Shown: positions 54,144 through 64,000 of the stretch, piece by piece | Numbering within the stretch: the stretch's first letter is position 1 | Layout: each line of letters begins with the position of its first letter | Assembly: GCF_950295315.1 (NCBI RefSeq) | Contig: NC_080181.1 | Span: 38,717,375 to 38,781,374 of the forward strand | DNA: 64,000 nucleotides | Source of the DNA: Erinaceus europaeus | Taxonomy: Eukaryota > Chordata > Mammalia > Eulipotyphla > Erinaceidae | Reading direction: 5' to 3' | Position numbers and translations under genes: made by a program | The notes under the pieces: generated by a model | Told to the model about the DNA's origin: nothing | The model's input: the letters and a program-made list of their open reading frames with translations, nothing else | Database searches by the model: none

Positions 54144-54204
54144 CTCTCTATATTCTTTTCCCTTCTAGATTTTTCTCTGTCCTATAGAAATACATAAATA
54201 TTTT

Positions 54205-55395
54205 CTGGGAATAGGACAAGAAAACTGGAACAGGGCAAAAAGTAGCTCCTAAATATGGGAAAAGTATATAAATACCATTAACTGTAGACTCCATTGATCT
54301 GATCTAGGGCCCATGTTCATTCATATTTAGCACAAGAGCCTGTGCAACCTTTGCATCCCTGTAAGTCTGAACTCACATTCCATGGTCATAGCTAGAAGCA
54401 TTCTAGGCTGCATTCATTTCAGGATCCACCTTCCTTAAGTGGCAGTGTGTTGACCCACCTCCTTTCAGAGAGTGGGGCAATTTCTACCATTGTTGCTTTA
54501 TATTGAGGGCAAGGTCCTAAAGATGTCCTCAGGTAGGTTTATGATATTGTTTCTAATGGAAATGACCATAGATGGTGGAGAGAGGGATCCATTAGTGGTC
54601 TAGGCCCATCATATCTATGTGGGTATCCCAGAATTCTATGACAAGGGCCTGGGTGATGGGGTGGCCTGGTAGTGCCCAAAAGGACCATCATTAAAGTGTG
54701 TGAGTCTCTTGTCTTTACCTAGCTTTTGTAGTCCTTACTTCATCTGACTGGGTTAGAGTTAGAGTGACTGAGGGAAATGAAACAGGAAGTAGGTGAGTAG
54801 GGTATCTAAGTATAAACTATTTGATTAAGTGCTTTGCCAGACAATACTTTCAGCCCACCTGCATGTTAGCTAGCAGGCAAAAAATTATTGAAGTCATGGG
54901 CCCTTTGGAATATACCTAAAACAGACTTCCTAGCTTCTTCCAACATGAAGACCTCAAATCTAACCTACTATATTCTTACCTTTAGGTTCCTGATTATTAA
55001 ACAATTCATTCTGCTTTTCAGCCACCAAGTTGCAGATGCTACCATGATGCCAACCTGAATTCCCTGGGCAGATGATCTCACCAATGTGTCCTGAAATCCC
55101 ACCTCTCCAGAGCCCTACCCCACTAGAGAAAGACAGTCAGGCTGGGGATATGGATCAACTTGTCAATGGCCATGCCCACTGGAAAAAGCACTTACAGAAG
55201 CCAGAACTTCTACCTTCTGCAACCCATAAAGATCTTTAGTCCTTACTTCTAGAGGAATAAAGAATAGGGAAGCTTCCAATGAAGGGGATGGGATATGGAA
55301 CTCTGGTGGTGGGAATTGTATGGAGTTGTACCCCTCTTATACTACAATATTGTCAATCATTATTATATCACTAATAAATAAATAAATATCTTTAA
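54205..55395 (+). mobile_element. Older L1 3'UTR copy
   Basis: Matches the 41,750-42,420 copy at its start (GTAGCTCCTAAATATGGGAA, ATATTTAGCACAAGAGCCTG) and the 13,950-15,335 copy later (GGCCCTTTGGAATATACCTA, CAACATGAAGACCTCAAATC). It ends in the terminal module and an AATAAATAAATAAATAT tail. It bridges the two and shows they are one family. Confidence 0.65.
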
Positions 55396-55851
55396 AAAAA
55401 ACCTTCAATCTCCCATGCCTCCATAAGCCAGAGTTTTGGGTGAAGGGTGAGAGTGGATGCTCAGCATCATTTTGGGGGGGGGGGGTGGATGGGACACAGT
55501 CTTTTGGTGGTAGGAATGGTGTTTATGTACACTCTTATTAACTAACTATCTGTAGTCAGATAAATCACTATTTAATTAACATGAGAGGGGAAAATTGATC
55601 GAATGTCTCAAACTTTTTAATGCACAGACCATAGGCTAAGTCTTTGAAATGTTGACTCTCCTAAAAGCTTAGACCAGGGAGAAAAGAAGCAACTGGTGGC
55701 ATTACTCTCTAAGACGAAACTATATATAAATAATGTCAAAGCTCATAAATTATGATGACGTTGTGTATAATACAGCAAATACTAACAAAGGGATTTTTGG
55801 AGTTAACCCAACTGCCAAATAATTTGATTACAGCAATAACTATCTATATTG

Positions 55852-56015
55852 CCTTCTTTTTTTTTTTTAAGAATTTATTTATTTTTCATGAGAAAGACAG
55901 GAGAGAGGCAAAGAACCAGATATCACACTGGTACATGTGCTGTCAGGAAATGAACTTGGGACCTCATGGTTGACAGTCCAATGCTTTATCCACTGCACCA
56001 GCTCCTGGACCACAT
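55852..56015 (-). repeat. tRNA-derived SINE, type 4, reverse
   Basis: Poly(T), AAGAATTTATTTATTTTTCA, GAAAGACAGGAGAGAGGCAA, GAACCAGATATCACACTGGT and a head ending CAGCTCCTGGACC. Confidence 0.9.
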
Positions 56016-56500
56016 CTATTGCTCTCTTAAGCCCTAGGACAGCAGGAACCTCCTGCTTCCTCTATAGAGCCTATATTCCCCCCAGTCCTGGAACCTCTAG
56101 GGTGGGGCTCACTTTCCTGCATGAATCTCTCAATTCATACCAAATGATATTGCATCTGCTGATCCCAACCTCATCAACTGAAGGAGTACCACCTCGGTAT
56201 GCTTCACTTCAGACTGTGTCCAGAGATGTCAGGTGTAGAATGTCAACCCTTCAGCCTCACTACTTGGCCACCAGGCTCCAGATGCTACCATGATGCCAAC
56301 TGGACTTCCCTTGTCAGATGTCCCCACCAATGTGTCCTGGAGCCCCGCTTTCCCAGAGCCCCGCCTCACTAGGGAAAGAGACAGACAGACTGGGAATATG
56401 AATCTGTCAACGTCCATGTTCAGCGAGGAAGGAATAACAGAAGCCAGACCTTCCACTTTCTGCACCCCATAATATCCCTTGGTCGATACTCCCCGAGGGA

Positions 56501-56812
56501 TTCTTCTTCTTCTAGCGTTTGCCCTTCTTCTGTAGCCAGTCAACAGCGTCAGGTTGAGCCTGATGTAAAGTTTCGAGACCTCCTTTGAATCTGGAGAGGT
56601 GGCAGTCGTTGACTATGTGGGTCATAGTCTGTCTGTAGCCGCAGGGGCAGTTCGGGTCGTCTCTGGCTCCCCAGTGATGGAACATAGTGGCGCACCGGCC
56701 ATGGCCTGTTCGATAGCGAATGAGGAGGGCCCAATCATAACGTGCTAGGTCAAAGCCGGGTTGACGCTTGCAGGGGTCTGTGATGAGGTGTTTGTTCTTT
56801 ATCTCAGCTGAC
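56501..56812 (-). mobile_element. Second copy of the non-L1 LINE 3' end (312 bp)
   Basis: Aligns with 52,681-52,990 by eye with about 11 substitutions and one indel over roughly 308 bases. On the minus strand it ends GGCAAACGCTAGAAGAAGAAGAA. It keeps the uninterrupted reading frame at the C-terminus: after the CCHC region the frame reads FKGGLETLHQAQPDAVDWLQ and KKGKR before TAG, which is probably the native protein end. No clean TSD: about 15 bases of the L1 target seem to be missing at the junction. Confidence 0.93.
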
Positions 56813-56939
56813 TGATATCTGTCAGGGGAGGGGATGGGATACAGAGTTCTGGTGGTGGGAATTGTGTGGAGTTGTACCCCTTTTATCCTATGATTTTTGT
56901 CAATGTTTCCTTTTTTATAAATAAAATTTTTTAAAAATT

Positions 56940-57480
56940 AAATAGATAAATAAGCTATTGAATGAGAAAAATACCTAAATTGGGCCAGCAAAAGAGTTTC
57001 CCTAGCTAGCGTGCCTGATTTGTCCTGCATTCAATCCAGGTTTAAGAACAGCTCCCTACCACAGTGGAGGAAGTTTTGGGGCTGTCTTGTGTTTTCCTTT
57101 ATATCTGTCCTTCTATTTTTACTAATAAAGTCTGGAATAGAGAAGCCTCAGTGACAATAACAACAATAGAAATAAATTCATAAACCCTCACAGACTTTCA
57201 CAAAGTCATGACAAAGTACATATGTTAGCTATCTGGCAAAAATGTTACATTGGGAAAATGCAAAATAGACACTTATTTTCATAAAATACTTTAATGAAGA
57301 AAGCCTTTGGATTATTTTTAAAAATTCATGAAGATTATTCATTATTTTCATTGTTCTAACACCTACTAGTTGTTAAGAGACAAAATAAATGTTAAAAATC
57401 TCACTATCTGTGCATAATATAAACAATTAAAACACAAAGTTTCCAGAGGAAAAAAGTAACAAAAATGTCTCCTAGATTTT
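56940..57480. other. Unique AT-rich tract, no gene seen
   Basis: A diverged SINE-like stretch may lie at 56,975-57,135. Nothing else recognised. Confidence 0.35.
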
Positions 57481-57620
57481 ATGAGAACTATGGTGTTTAT
57501 TGTGGGGAGTGGGGGGTGGGTGGCCACATAACTTTGGTGGTGGATGGGGCAGGTAACTATACTCCTGTAATCTTACAATATTATAATCTGCTGTCAAATC
57601 ACAAATAAATAATAATTAAG
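57480..57620 (+). mobile_element. Old L1 3' terminal fragment
   Basis: GGGGAGTGGGGGGTGGGTGG, CTTTGGTGGTGGATGGGGCA and CAAATCACAAATAAATAATA resemble a diverged L1 3' module. Confidence 0.55.
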
Positions 57621-57704
57621 TAAAAACTCTCAATATATGGCACTAGTAGAGTAGGATAAATAATATCTGTGAAATACTTATTTGATTAAAAATATTTGAT
57701 ACGG

Positions 57705-57880
57705 CTGGCAAGGCAGCTCTTTTGAATAGTGTTCTTGCTTTGTCTTAGCATGAGCCAGGTTTGAGGCTAGTCTCCACTGCACTATGGGTAGCCAGCTATT
57801 CTCCTTTCTCTTTCTATGTGAAAATGTCATTCAGGAGTGGTAAAGCTTCTGGTGACCTAAATAAATAAATATATAAATAA
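57705..57880 (+). repeat. Probable old SINE
   Basis: GGCTGGCAAGGCAGCTCTTTT head-like start, CATGAGCCAGGTTTGAGGCT B-box-like region and an AAATAAATAAATAT tail. Confidence 0.5.
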
Positions 57881-57949
57881 TAAAGGTCTGAATTTTACTT
57901 GTAACTTTGCAAACTACATATTAAGAAAATGCAACAGATACAAGTTTTG

Positions 57950-58400
57950 TTTTTTTTTTAATTGAGGAATTACTGTTTTACAGTGGATATAGTTGTTGAA
58001 ACAAGTGTAAAATTTCTCAGTTTTCTGCAAAATAATATCACCCCCAGCCTAAGTCTTCCTTCACCATCATGCACCAGGATCTGAATGGGCCCTCATGCCC
58101 CACCCCTGCAAAGACTTTCAATTTGGTGCAATACACCAAGCCCAGCCCAAGCTCTGCTTTGTGTTTTCCCTTTCTGTGTTTATTTCTCAACTTCTTTCCC
58201 ATCTTTATCCTTCTCTTTCTGGCTTGTCTTGCTTAACATGATTCCTTCAAGCTACATCCAAGATGAGGTGAAGATGATTTCATCATTAATATCTGAGTAG
58301 TATTCCATTGTGTATATAGAGCACAACTTTCTCAGCCATTCATCTGTTGTTGGACACCTGGGTTACTTCCAAGTGTTGACAAATTTCAACTACTTCATAG
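57950..58400 (-). mobile_element. L1 type A 3' end, reverse strand
   Basis: The antisense of the type A 3'UTR (GTGTAAAATTTCTCAGTTTT, CTTCACCATCATGCACCAGG, TTTGGTGCAATACACCAAGC) followed by antisense ORF2 tail (ATCCAAGATGAGGTGAAGAT). Confidence 0.88.
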
Positions 58401-58404
58401 ACTG

Positions 58405-58685
58405 GTACTCATAAATGTATGACTCTGCTTAGTAAGAACTCTGAAAGTAAGTTTAAACATGCCATTCTTTTCCTGAGTATTCTTAGAATGGACAAGTAAA
58501 ATCAAAGTATTTGACTTCTGACTTAGTGGTGACCTCTTCTGTCTTTCTGTGAAGATTTGGGTTTACTCAGCAGGAAATAACTTCAATAGTTCTGAGGTGG
58601 AAAATTGAAGACAATTTATCAAAATGCACCAATTTATCTGAGTTAGTCATACCAAGAACAAGTACAGATAAATTTGAACTGCATC
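58405..58685. other. Unique tract, no gene seen
   Basis: No repeat or coding frame recognised. Confidence 0.4.
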
Positions 58686-58689
58686 AGGG

Positions 58690-58799
58690 TGGGGATACAG
58701 AACATAATGGTCATGCAAAGAGACTCTTATGCCTGAGGCTTCAAAGTCTCAGGTCCAACCCCCTTATACCATCATTAGCCAGAGATGAGCAGTGCTCTG

Positions 58800-58837
<38 letters not shown>

Positions 58838-58840
58838 ACT
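58690..58840 (+). repeat. Short tRNA-like SINE (type 3) with (AAAT)n tail
   Basis: GGTGGGGATACAGAACATAA, GGTCATGCAAAGAGACTCTT, CAGAGATGAGCAGTGCTCTG and about eight AAAT units. Confidence 0.88.
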
Positions 58841-58844
58841 GCAT

Positions 58845-59270
58845 CTAAAATAAAATACTCTCCTTCCAATAAGGGCCCAAAGGTCAAGCCCAGAAATAAG
58901 TCTCTTTAGAAAAACTACTTCCAAGTCAAAGATTTCTACAAATGTCAAAACTTAAACAGGAGTCTTTGATATATTAGTGGGAAACATGCCCTTTGGTTCA
59001 AATAAAGGTTACTAGGTATGCCTGGGAAAGTGAAGGGGTTATAAAGAAATTGTTGCTATGTAATTAAATAAGGCACTGGAACGTTGATTAACTTTAGGGA
59101 AGTTAATTATTTGGCATCTTAAATGTGGGTCTGAGTCCAGCAAAGAGAACATCTGTTCATCTGTGAGCACCTAGGACAGTTTCCCACCTGTTTCAGGGAA
59201 CAGAACTGTCATTAGCTTATTTATCCATTTTTAGTTCACTCATTCTTTTTTTTTTAATGACTTTGCTTTC
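58845..59270. other. Unique tract, no gene seen
   Basis: No repeat or coding frame recognised. Confidence 0.4.
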
Positions 59271-59274
59271 CCTT

Positions 59275-59675
59275 TTATTGGGGAGGTGGTGATTGCCAGG
59301 AGCCATTTCTCTGCTTGATAGATGATAAGCTTTGAAACAATGGAATCCCTTGAGACAAATGTTAATTCCCCCCTGGGCAGGCCATTTCCCCTCAGGTAAA
59401 CCATTTATCAGTAATCAAGTGAGTCAACACACAGTTGTGGTAACAAACATGGTTTCTGCCATTTGTTGCAAGGAACATTCCGCTTTGAAGTTTGCTCCCC
59501 CTCCCCCCCTCCAGCATTCCCTCTCCTTCCCCAAAGCCTTATAATGCCTGTGAACACAATAAAAATTTGCAGCTTGATCAGAAACTTGTCTTGCTGTCGT
59601 TCTTTCGTGTCTCGTGTCCCTTTCATTCCAGGTCTTTTAGGTTCCTAGCCCCTGTTCACCACCCTGCTGGTCAGG
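59275..59675 (+). mobile_element. Possible solo LTR (unclassified)
   Basis: A GC-richer block containing CCCCCTCCCCCCCTCC, TTATAATGCC (TATA-like), then AATAAAAATTTGCAGCTTGA and a U5-like CTTGTCTTGCTGTCGTTCTT, TCGTGTCTCGTGTCCC. This order of promoter, polyadenylation signal and pyrimidine-rich U5 is typical of an LTR. Ends and TSD not resolved. Confidence 0.5.
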
Positions 59676-59679
59676 GCAG

Positions 59680-60250
59680 TGATGGTACACTTGTTAAAAC
59701 ATGGGTGAAATTTCTCATCCTATCATGACAGATGCCTGCAAAACACTTTCACCCTCAACTTGAGTCCTTTTCCTCATCATATAACAGGACACAACCCATC
59801 ACCCACTATACACTCTTATTCACCAGAGACCTTTGCTTTGATGCAGTACATCAACCCAGTTCAAGTTTTATTTTTTGTTTCCTCTTTTTCTTTTTTTTAA
59901 TCATTACCTTTATTTTTTGATAGAGACAGTCAGAAATTGAGAGGGGGAAGGGGAAGATAGAGAGAAAGAAAGACAGGGAGATACCTGCAGTGCCGCTTCA
60001 ACAATTACAGATTGTTCCCCCTTGCAGATGGGGACTGGGGGGCTTGAACCTGCATCCTTGTGCATTGCAACATGTGCACTCAACTAGGAACACTACCACC
60101 CAGCCCCCAGTTTCCTCTTTCTATTCTTGTTTCTTATGTTCTGCCTATGAGTGTAATCATTCCATATTCATTTTTTTGTTGTTTGTTTAACATGACTTCT
60201 TGAAGGTCCTTTCAAGAGGAGGTGACTTATTTGATGGATCTTCTCAAATA
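59680..60250 (-). mobile_element. L1 type A 3' end, reverse strand, split by a SINE
   Basis: Antisense type A features CATGGGTGAAATTTCTCATC and CTTTGATGCAGTACATCAAC, then after the SINE CATTCCATATTCATTTTTTT and AACATGACTTCTTGAAGG. Confidence 0.8.
59893..60108 (-). repeat. tRNA-derived SINE, reverse
   Basis: TTTTTTGATAGAGACAGTCA, GAAATTGAGAGGGGGAAGGG, GGGGGGCTTGAACCTGCATC and a head ending ACCACCCAGCCCCC. GTTTCCTCTTTTTCTT before and GTTTCCTCTTTCTATTCTT after suggest a TSD. Confidence 0.88.
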
Positions 60251-60464
60251 GATTTGAGTGAACCCTGGGAAAATCTGTAGAGAACTCATTAGGAATAATT
60301 TCCTGAAATTTTAGGCAATCACATATTTTAGCAATAATGAGGCTGTTGTTCTTTTAGATTTTTGACCATTCTTTTCCTGTCTTTTAAACATTTCTTGTAC
60401 TGCAGCATTGTGTTGTAATATAGGTTTCAGTGTGCATTATAAGAATAAATTTATGGTTATCAGG

Positions 60465-60755
60465 AGTCAGGCGGTAGTGCAGCGGATTAAGCTCATGTGG
60501 CGCAAAGCGCAAGGATGGGTCTAAGGATCCCGGTTCGAGCCCCTGGCTCCCCACCTGTAGGGGCATCGCTTCACAGGTGGTGAAGCAGGTCTGCAGGTGT
60601 TTATCTTTCTCTCCCCCTCTCTGTCTTCCCCTTCTCTTTCCATTTCTCTCTGTCCTATCTAACAATGATGACATCAACAACAACAATAACTATAACAACA
60701 ATGAAAAACAACAAGGGCAACAAAAGGGAAAATAAATAAATAGATAAAAATTTTT
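60465..60755 (+). repeat. Type 2 tRNA-derived SINE with TSD
   Basis: GGAGTCAGGCGGTAGTGCAGC head, CCCGGTTCGAGCCCCTGGCT B box, CTCTCTGTCCTATCTAACAA and GGGAAAATAAATAAATAGAT tail. TTATGGTTATCAG occurs on both sides. Confidence 0.95.
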
Positions 60756-60809
60756 AATTATGGTTATCAGAGGGTAAGGAATGAGAAAGCAGGCAGATCA
60801 GGTTAAAGG

Positions 60810-61135
60810 GGACAGATGACCTCACCAATGTGTCCTGGAACACCACTTCTCCAGAGCCCAGTCCCACTAGGGAAAGACAGAAACAGGCTGGGAGTATGGA
60901 CCAACCTCTCGACACCCATGTCTATCTGAGAAGCAATTACAGAAGCCATATCTTGCACCTTCTGCACTCCATAATGATCCTTGGTCCATACTCCCAGAGG
61001 GATAAATAATAGGAAAGCTTCCAATGGAGGGGGTGAGATGGAGAATTCTGGTGGTGGGAATTGAGTGGAAGCTTACCCCTCTTATCCTATGGTCTTGTTG
61101 ATCATTATTAAATTAATCAAAAATCATAGAAAAAT
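60810..61135 (+). mobile_element. L1 3' terminal module, truncated
   Basis: GATGACCTCACCAATGTGTCC to GGTCTTGTTGATCATTATTA and AATTAATCAAAAATC: the standard end of the older L1 3'UTR variant. Confidence 0.8.
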
Positions 61136-61139
61136 TATA

Positions 61140-61630
61140 AATATACCTATAATATTCTTCCTAGTTTCTTCCAACATGAAGACTCCAAATTTCACCTATT
61201 ATATTCTTACCTTTAGGTTCCTGATTACTGATTAATTTGTTCTGCTTTATATTTTACCACTTTTCAGTCACCTAGATGCAGATGCTACCATGATGCCAAT
61301 CTGACTTCCCTGGGCAGACCTCACCAATATGTCCTGCAACTCCACCTCTCCAGAGCTGTACCCCACTAGGGAAAGATAGAAACAGGCTAGGAGTGTGGAT
61401 CGATCTGCCCATGCCCAGTGGAGAAGCAATTATAGAAGCCAGACCTCCCACCTTCCGTTCCGATCAATATCTTGGTTCAATACTCCCAGAGGGGTTAAGA
61501 ATAGGGAAGCTTCCAGTGGAGGAGATGGGATACAGAACTCTAATGGTGGGAAATGTATGGAACTGTACCCCTTATCCTACAATCTTGTTGACGATTATTA
61601 AATCAATAATAAAAAGGAAAAGAAATAAAG
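61140..61630 (+). mobile_element. L1 3' terminal module, second adjacent copy
   Basis: CCAACATGAAGACTCCAAAT, ATGCAGATGCTACCATGATG and CTAATGGTGGGAAATGTATG to AATCAATAATAAAAAGG. It is head-to-tail with the preceding copy, so either two insertions or a local duplication. Confidence 0.8.
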
Positions 61631-61689
61631 GGGGCTAACAAAAACACCCAGTAGTGAAGAATAGAACTGGATATGTTTTTGCATTCCCA

Positions 61690-62210
61690 TTTTTATAGAA
61701 AGTTTTATTGGAGAGATGTTGATATACATGACTTCTGTTAACATGGGTATACAATTTCTCATCTCCCCATGACAGTGGTAAGCACACCATACTTGACCTT
61801 TTCATCCACAACAGCACACTAGATCCACATTCTTCTTATCAGCCCAGTTCACACTCCTCCTTTATAGCCCTTGGATCTGCTGTAAGGGGCCATATCTGAT
61901 TAAACTTTCAACCTATAACCTTGTTTTATTTCTTAGGTCCTACCCATGATTGAGGTCATTTGGTATCCACCCTTCTCCTTCTGGCTTATTTCTCTTAAGG
62001 TGATTCCTTTTCAAATTCCATACAGTTTTTTATCAAAAGAGAAAAATTCATCATTTCACATAACTGGGTTGGATATATATCCAGTCATCTGTCATTGGCC
62101 ATTGGAGTTACTTCCAAATTTGGGACATTACAAATAGTGCTGTATATCATCTGGTAATTCTTCTCCTAGGTATCTATCTGAAGCACACAGAAACACATAT
62201 GCAAAGAGAT
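61690..62210 (-). mobile_element. Old L1 3' end, reverse strand
   Basis: GGGTATACAATTTCTCATCTC, CTTAAGGTGATTCCTTTTCA, TGGGTTGGATATATATCCAG and TGGTAATTCTTCTCCTAGGT match antisense L1 3'UTR and ORF2 tail, diverged. Confidence 0.7.
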
Positions 62211-62214
62211 CTGG

Positions 62215-62561
62215 GCATTCATGGAACTAAAATTTTAATGATGAACATCTATACAGAATACATTATAATGACTCTCATTCGTTCTGATTTAATAAAAATT
62301 TGTGAGAGGACAGTTTTATTTTAGATGTTCAGCATTGAGGATAAAACTCATTAAGTCATTGTTGTAATGATGATAGTGTTTGCTCATGATGCTGTCTTGC
62401 TATCAGGTGGTGTACCTTGCCAAGTTTATTTACACCACTTCCTTAGCTTGACCTGTCTTTCTCATTTATATTTGATGATGCATATTTGATCAACAGAGAG
62501 CAATGCCGGCCTCTTAATAAGCACTTTTATGAATTCAAATATTACTACATTATATAGCTCA

Positions 62562-62607
<46 letters not shown>

Positions 62608-63780
62608 AAAAGTCTTTCATTCACACTGCAAGATTATTTACACACATGCTCACAGAAATGTCTAAGTGGCAACTGTGCAACTAAAAATTCAAAGTGTTCA
62701 AGAATATATCACCTGAAGAAAATAATACAAATGAGTTAGTCTGACTTTAGAATGTCACCATTGTCAGGAAGATAGCTCATCTGGATAGTTTACTTGCTTT
62801 GACCGGTGGTCCATACAAGTTTTATTATTTTTTTAAACTTAAGAAATGCTCAGATCTGGCTTATTGTAGTGTGAGAGATCAAACTTGGGAATTTGCAGGC
62901 TCAAGGGAAAAAAAAAAACTAGTATAGACACCAGCCATCCTCTGTGGCTCATAATATTTTAGAGTCATCTATGTATAATATTTCTCAATTCATTCACATT
63001 TGTCCTACTTCCACACCCATTTCCTCTGACATTTAGGTCCATATCCCCTTCTGGTTTCTGAGTGGTCTTTGCTTTTGGTTTTTTTGTGCTTCTATTTAAT
63101 TTTTTCCACTCTAAGCCCTTTTCTGATTTTCTTCTAACCATTAAGTTGACTGTGATTCACTATAACCCACACAACTAGATGATATTTTATGTGCAGACCT
63201 TTACTGTTAGTGTTTGTAGCATTACCTTAGTCCTCATTTCAGCACCAAGGCTACTTCTTATTCAGGAAGTTTGCTGATGCTATGTCACTGTCGTATGTAT
63301 CTTTCCCTCTGTATCTATATGGCTCTCTCATTGAAATAAAATAAACAAAATGTTTTTTAAATAATATAAAAAATTTAAAAGAACAGAACCTCAAGGACTA
63401 TGGAATGTCCTCAAATATATCAACATATGTATAAATAGGAACACGGGGAGAAGAAAAAGAATAATTACACACCACCCATATATGATATAGCACAGTAATC
63501 TAAATATTCAGGAAACGCTACAGATTTCAAGTAGCTAGTTTAATGAATTCTACACCTGGTTGAAATGTATTGTAGTCAAACTGGAAATGGAACAAAGGAC
63601 TATTGAAATGGACATGGAAAATATAGAAATCATGAGGAATCAGAAGATTAAAAAATTGATTTTCTGTGAGAAATGATGGAAATCATAGGCAGCGTGATGG
63701 CATTTTTGACATTTCTAGCAGAAATATATTTTTGATAGAGAAGGAAGGAGAAATTGAAAGATTCCTAGATTTAAACCTTT
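62215..63780. other. Unique AT-rich tract, no gene seen
   Basis: Contains a (GT)n run at about 62,568-62,592 followed by (GA)n, and a possible reverse type 3 SINE relic at 62,825-62,915. No coding frame supported. Confidence 0.4.
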
Positions 63781-63784
63781 GAGA

Positions 63785-63902
63785 AGGGTCATGGAGAAAG
63801 AATGATTATGAAAACTTCTTTCATGCCTGAAGCTCACAGGTCTTAGCCTCAATCTCCCACAACATAATAAACCAGAGATGACCACTGTTCTGTCATTCAT
63901 AT
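63785..63902 (+). repeat. Short tRNA-like SINE (type 3)
   Basis: CATGGAGAAAGAATGATTATG, CTTTCATGCCTGAAGCTCAC, AATAAACCAGAGATGACCAC and TGTTCTGTCATTC. Confidence 0.65.
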
Positions 63903-63904
63903 AT

Positions 63905-64000
63905 TTGGACCCAGGCACTGGCATACCCGATTGAATGTACATGCTGCCAAGTGCAAAGGACAGTTTTCAAGATGCAAGCTCCCCACCGGCAGAGGAAAAG
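63905..64000 (+). repeat. tRNA-derived SINE, cut by window end
   Basis: GGACCCAGGCACTGGCATACC head, ATGCTGCCAAGTGCAAAGGAC and CAAGCTCCCCACCGGCAGAGG; the body lies beyond the window. Confidence 0.7.

Larger units (their letters stand above)
55440..56930 (+). mobile_element. 5'-truncated L1 type B 3'UTR, carrying a SINE and a LINE insertion
   Basis: Begins near GGATGGGACACAGTCTTTTG (equivalent to about 23,193 of the large L1) and can be followed to an AATAAAATTTTTTAAAAATT tail. It is interrupted at 55,852-56,015 by a reverse SINE and at 56,501-56,812 by the non-L1 LINE. Confidence 0.88.

Overview
The window reads as gene-poor, AT-rich nuclear DNA from a placental mammal, most likely a hedgehog (Erinaceus-like). 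The basis is a very high density of tRNA-derived SINEs with an A/B-box head, a TCTCTCTGTCC-type body and an AATAAATAAA tail, resembling the ERI SINEs I recall from hedgehogs, plus many copies of one young L1 lineage. No host protein-coding gene, true tRNA, rRNA or CRISPR array could be supported. Almost every long reading frame is a retroelement relic or a shadow of one.

Layout. 1-13 kb: L1 3' ends on both strands, SINEs and unique tracts. 13.9-18.9 kb: older L1 3'-end copies and an ORF2 fragment. 18,858-24,404: a 5'-truncated L1 with the end of ORF1, a broken ORF2 and a 3'UTR of about 1.35 kb, bounded by a perfect 13-bp target-site duplication (TSD). 24.4-31.4 kb: SINEs and unique DNA. 31,457-37,345: an L1 that keeps its 5'UTR and ORF1 start, is interrupted by a rearranged endogenous retrovirus (two LTRs tail to tail, flanked by a 285-bp duplication of L1 sequence), and has lost about 2.7 kb between ORF1 and late ORF2. 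37.3-51 kb: old L1, a solo LTR with 6-bp TSDs, a tandem duplication and SINEs. 51.1-52.3 kb: a short L1 insertion flanked by an unusually long direct repeat of about 263 bp. 52.6-54.2 kb: a nested stack in which a SINE is split by a non-L1 LINE. 54.2-64 kb: L1 3' ends, a second copy of that LINE, and possible LTRs.

The most notable content is a LINE family that is not L1. Three 3' ends are present: about 956 bp at 52,681-53,636, 312 bp at 56,501-56,812, and only 18 bp at 12,727-12,744. The first and third have clean 11- and 12-bp TSDs. The longest encodes the C-terminal part of a Jockey/CR1/I-like reverse-transcriptase protein with a CCHC motif and only two disabling changes. Such elements are typical of invertebrates and fish, so a fairly recent arrival by horizontal transfer is a reasonable, untested hypothesis.

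Limits: everything was read by eye. Repeat boundaries without a stated TSD are approximate by tens of bases, and family names are by resemblance, not by database search.
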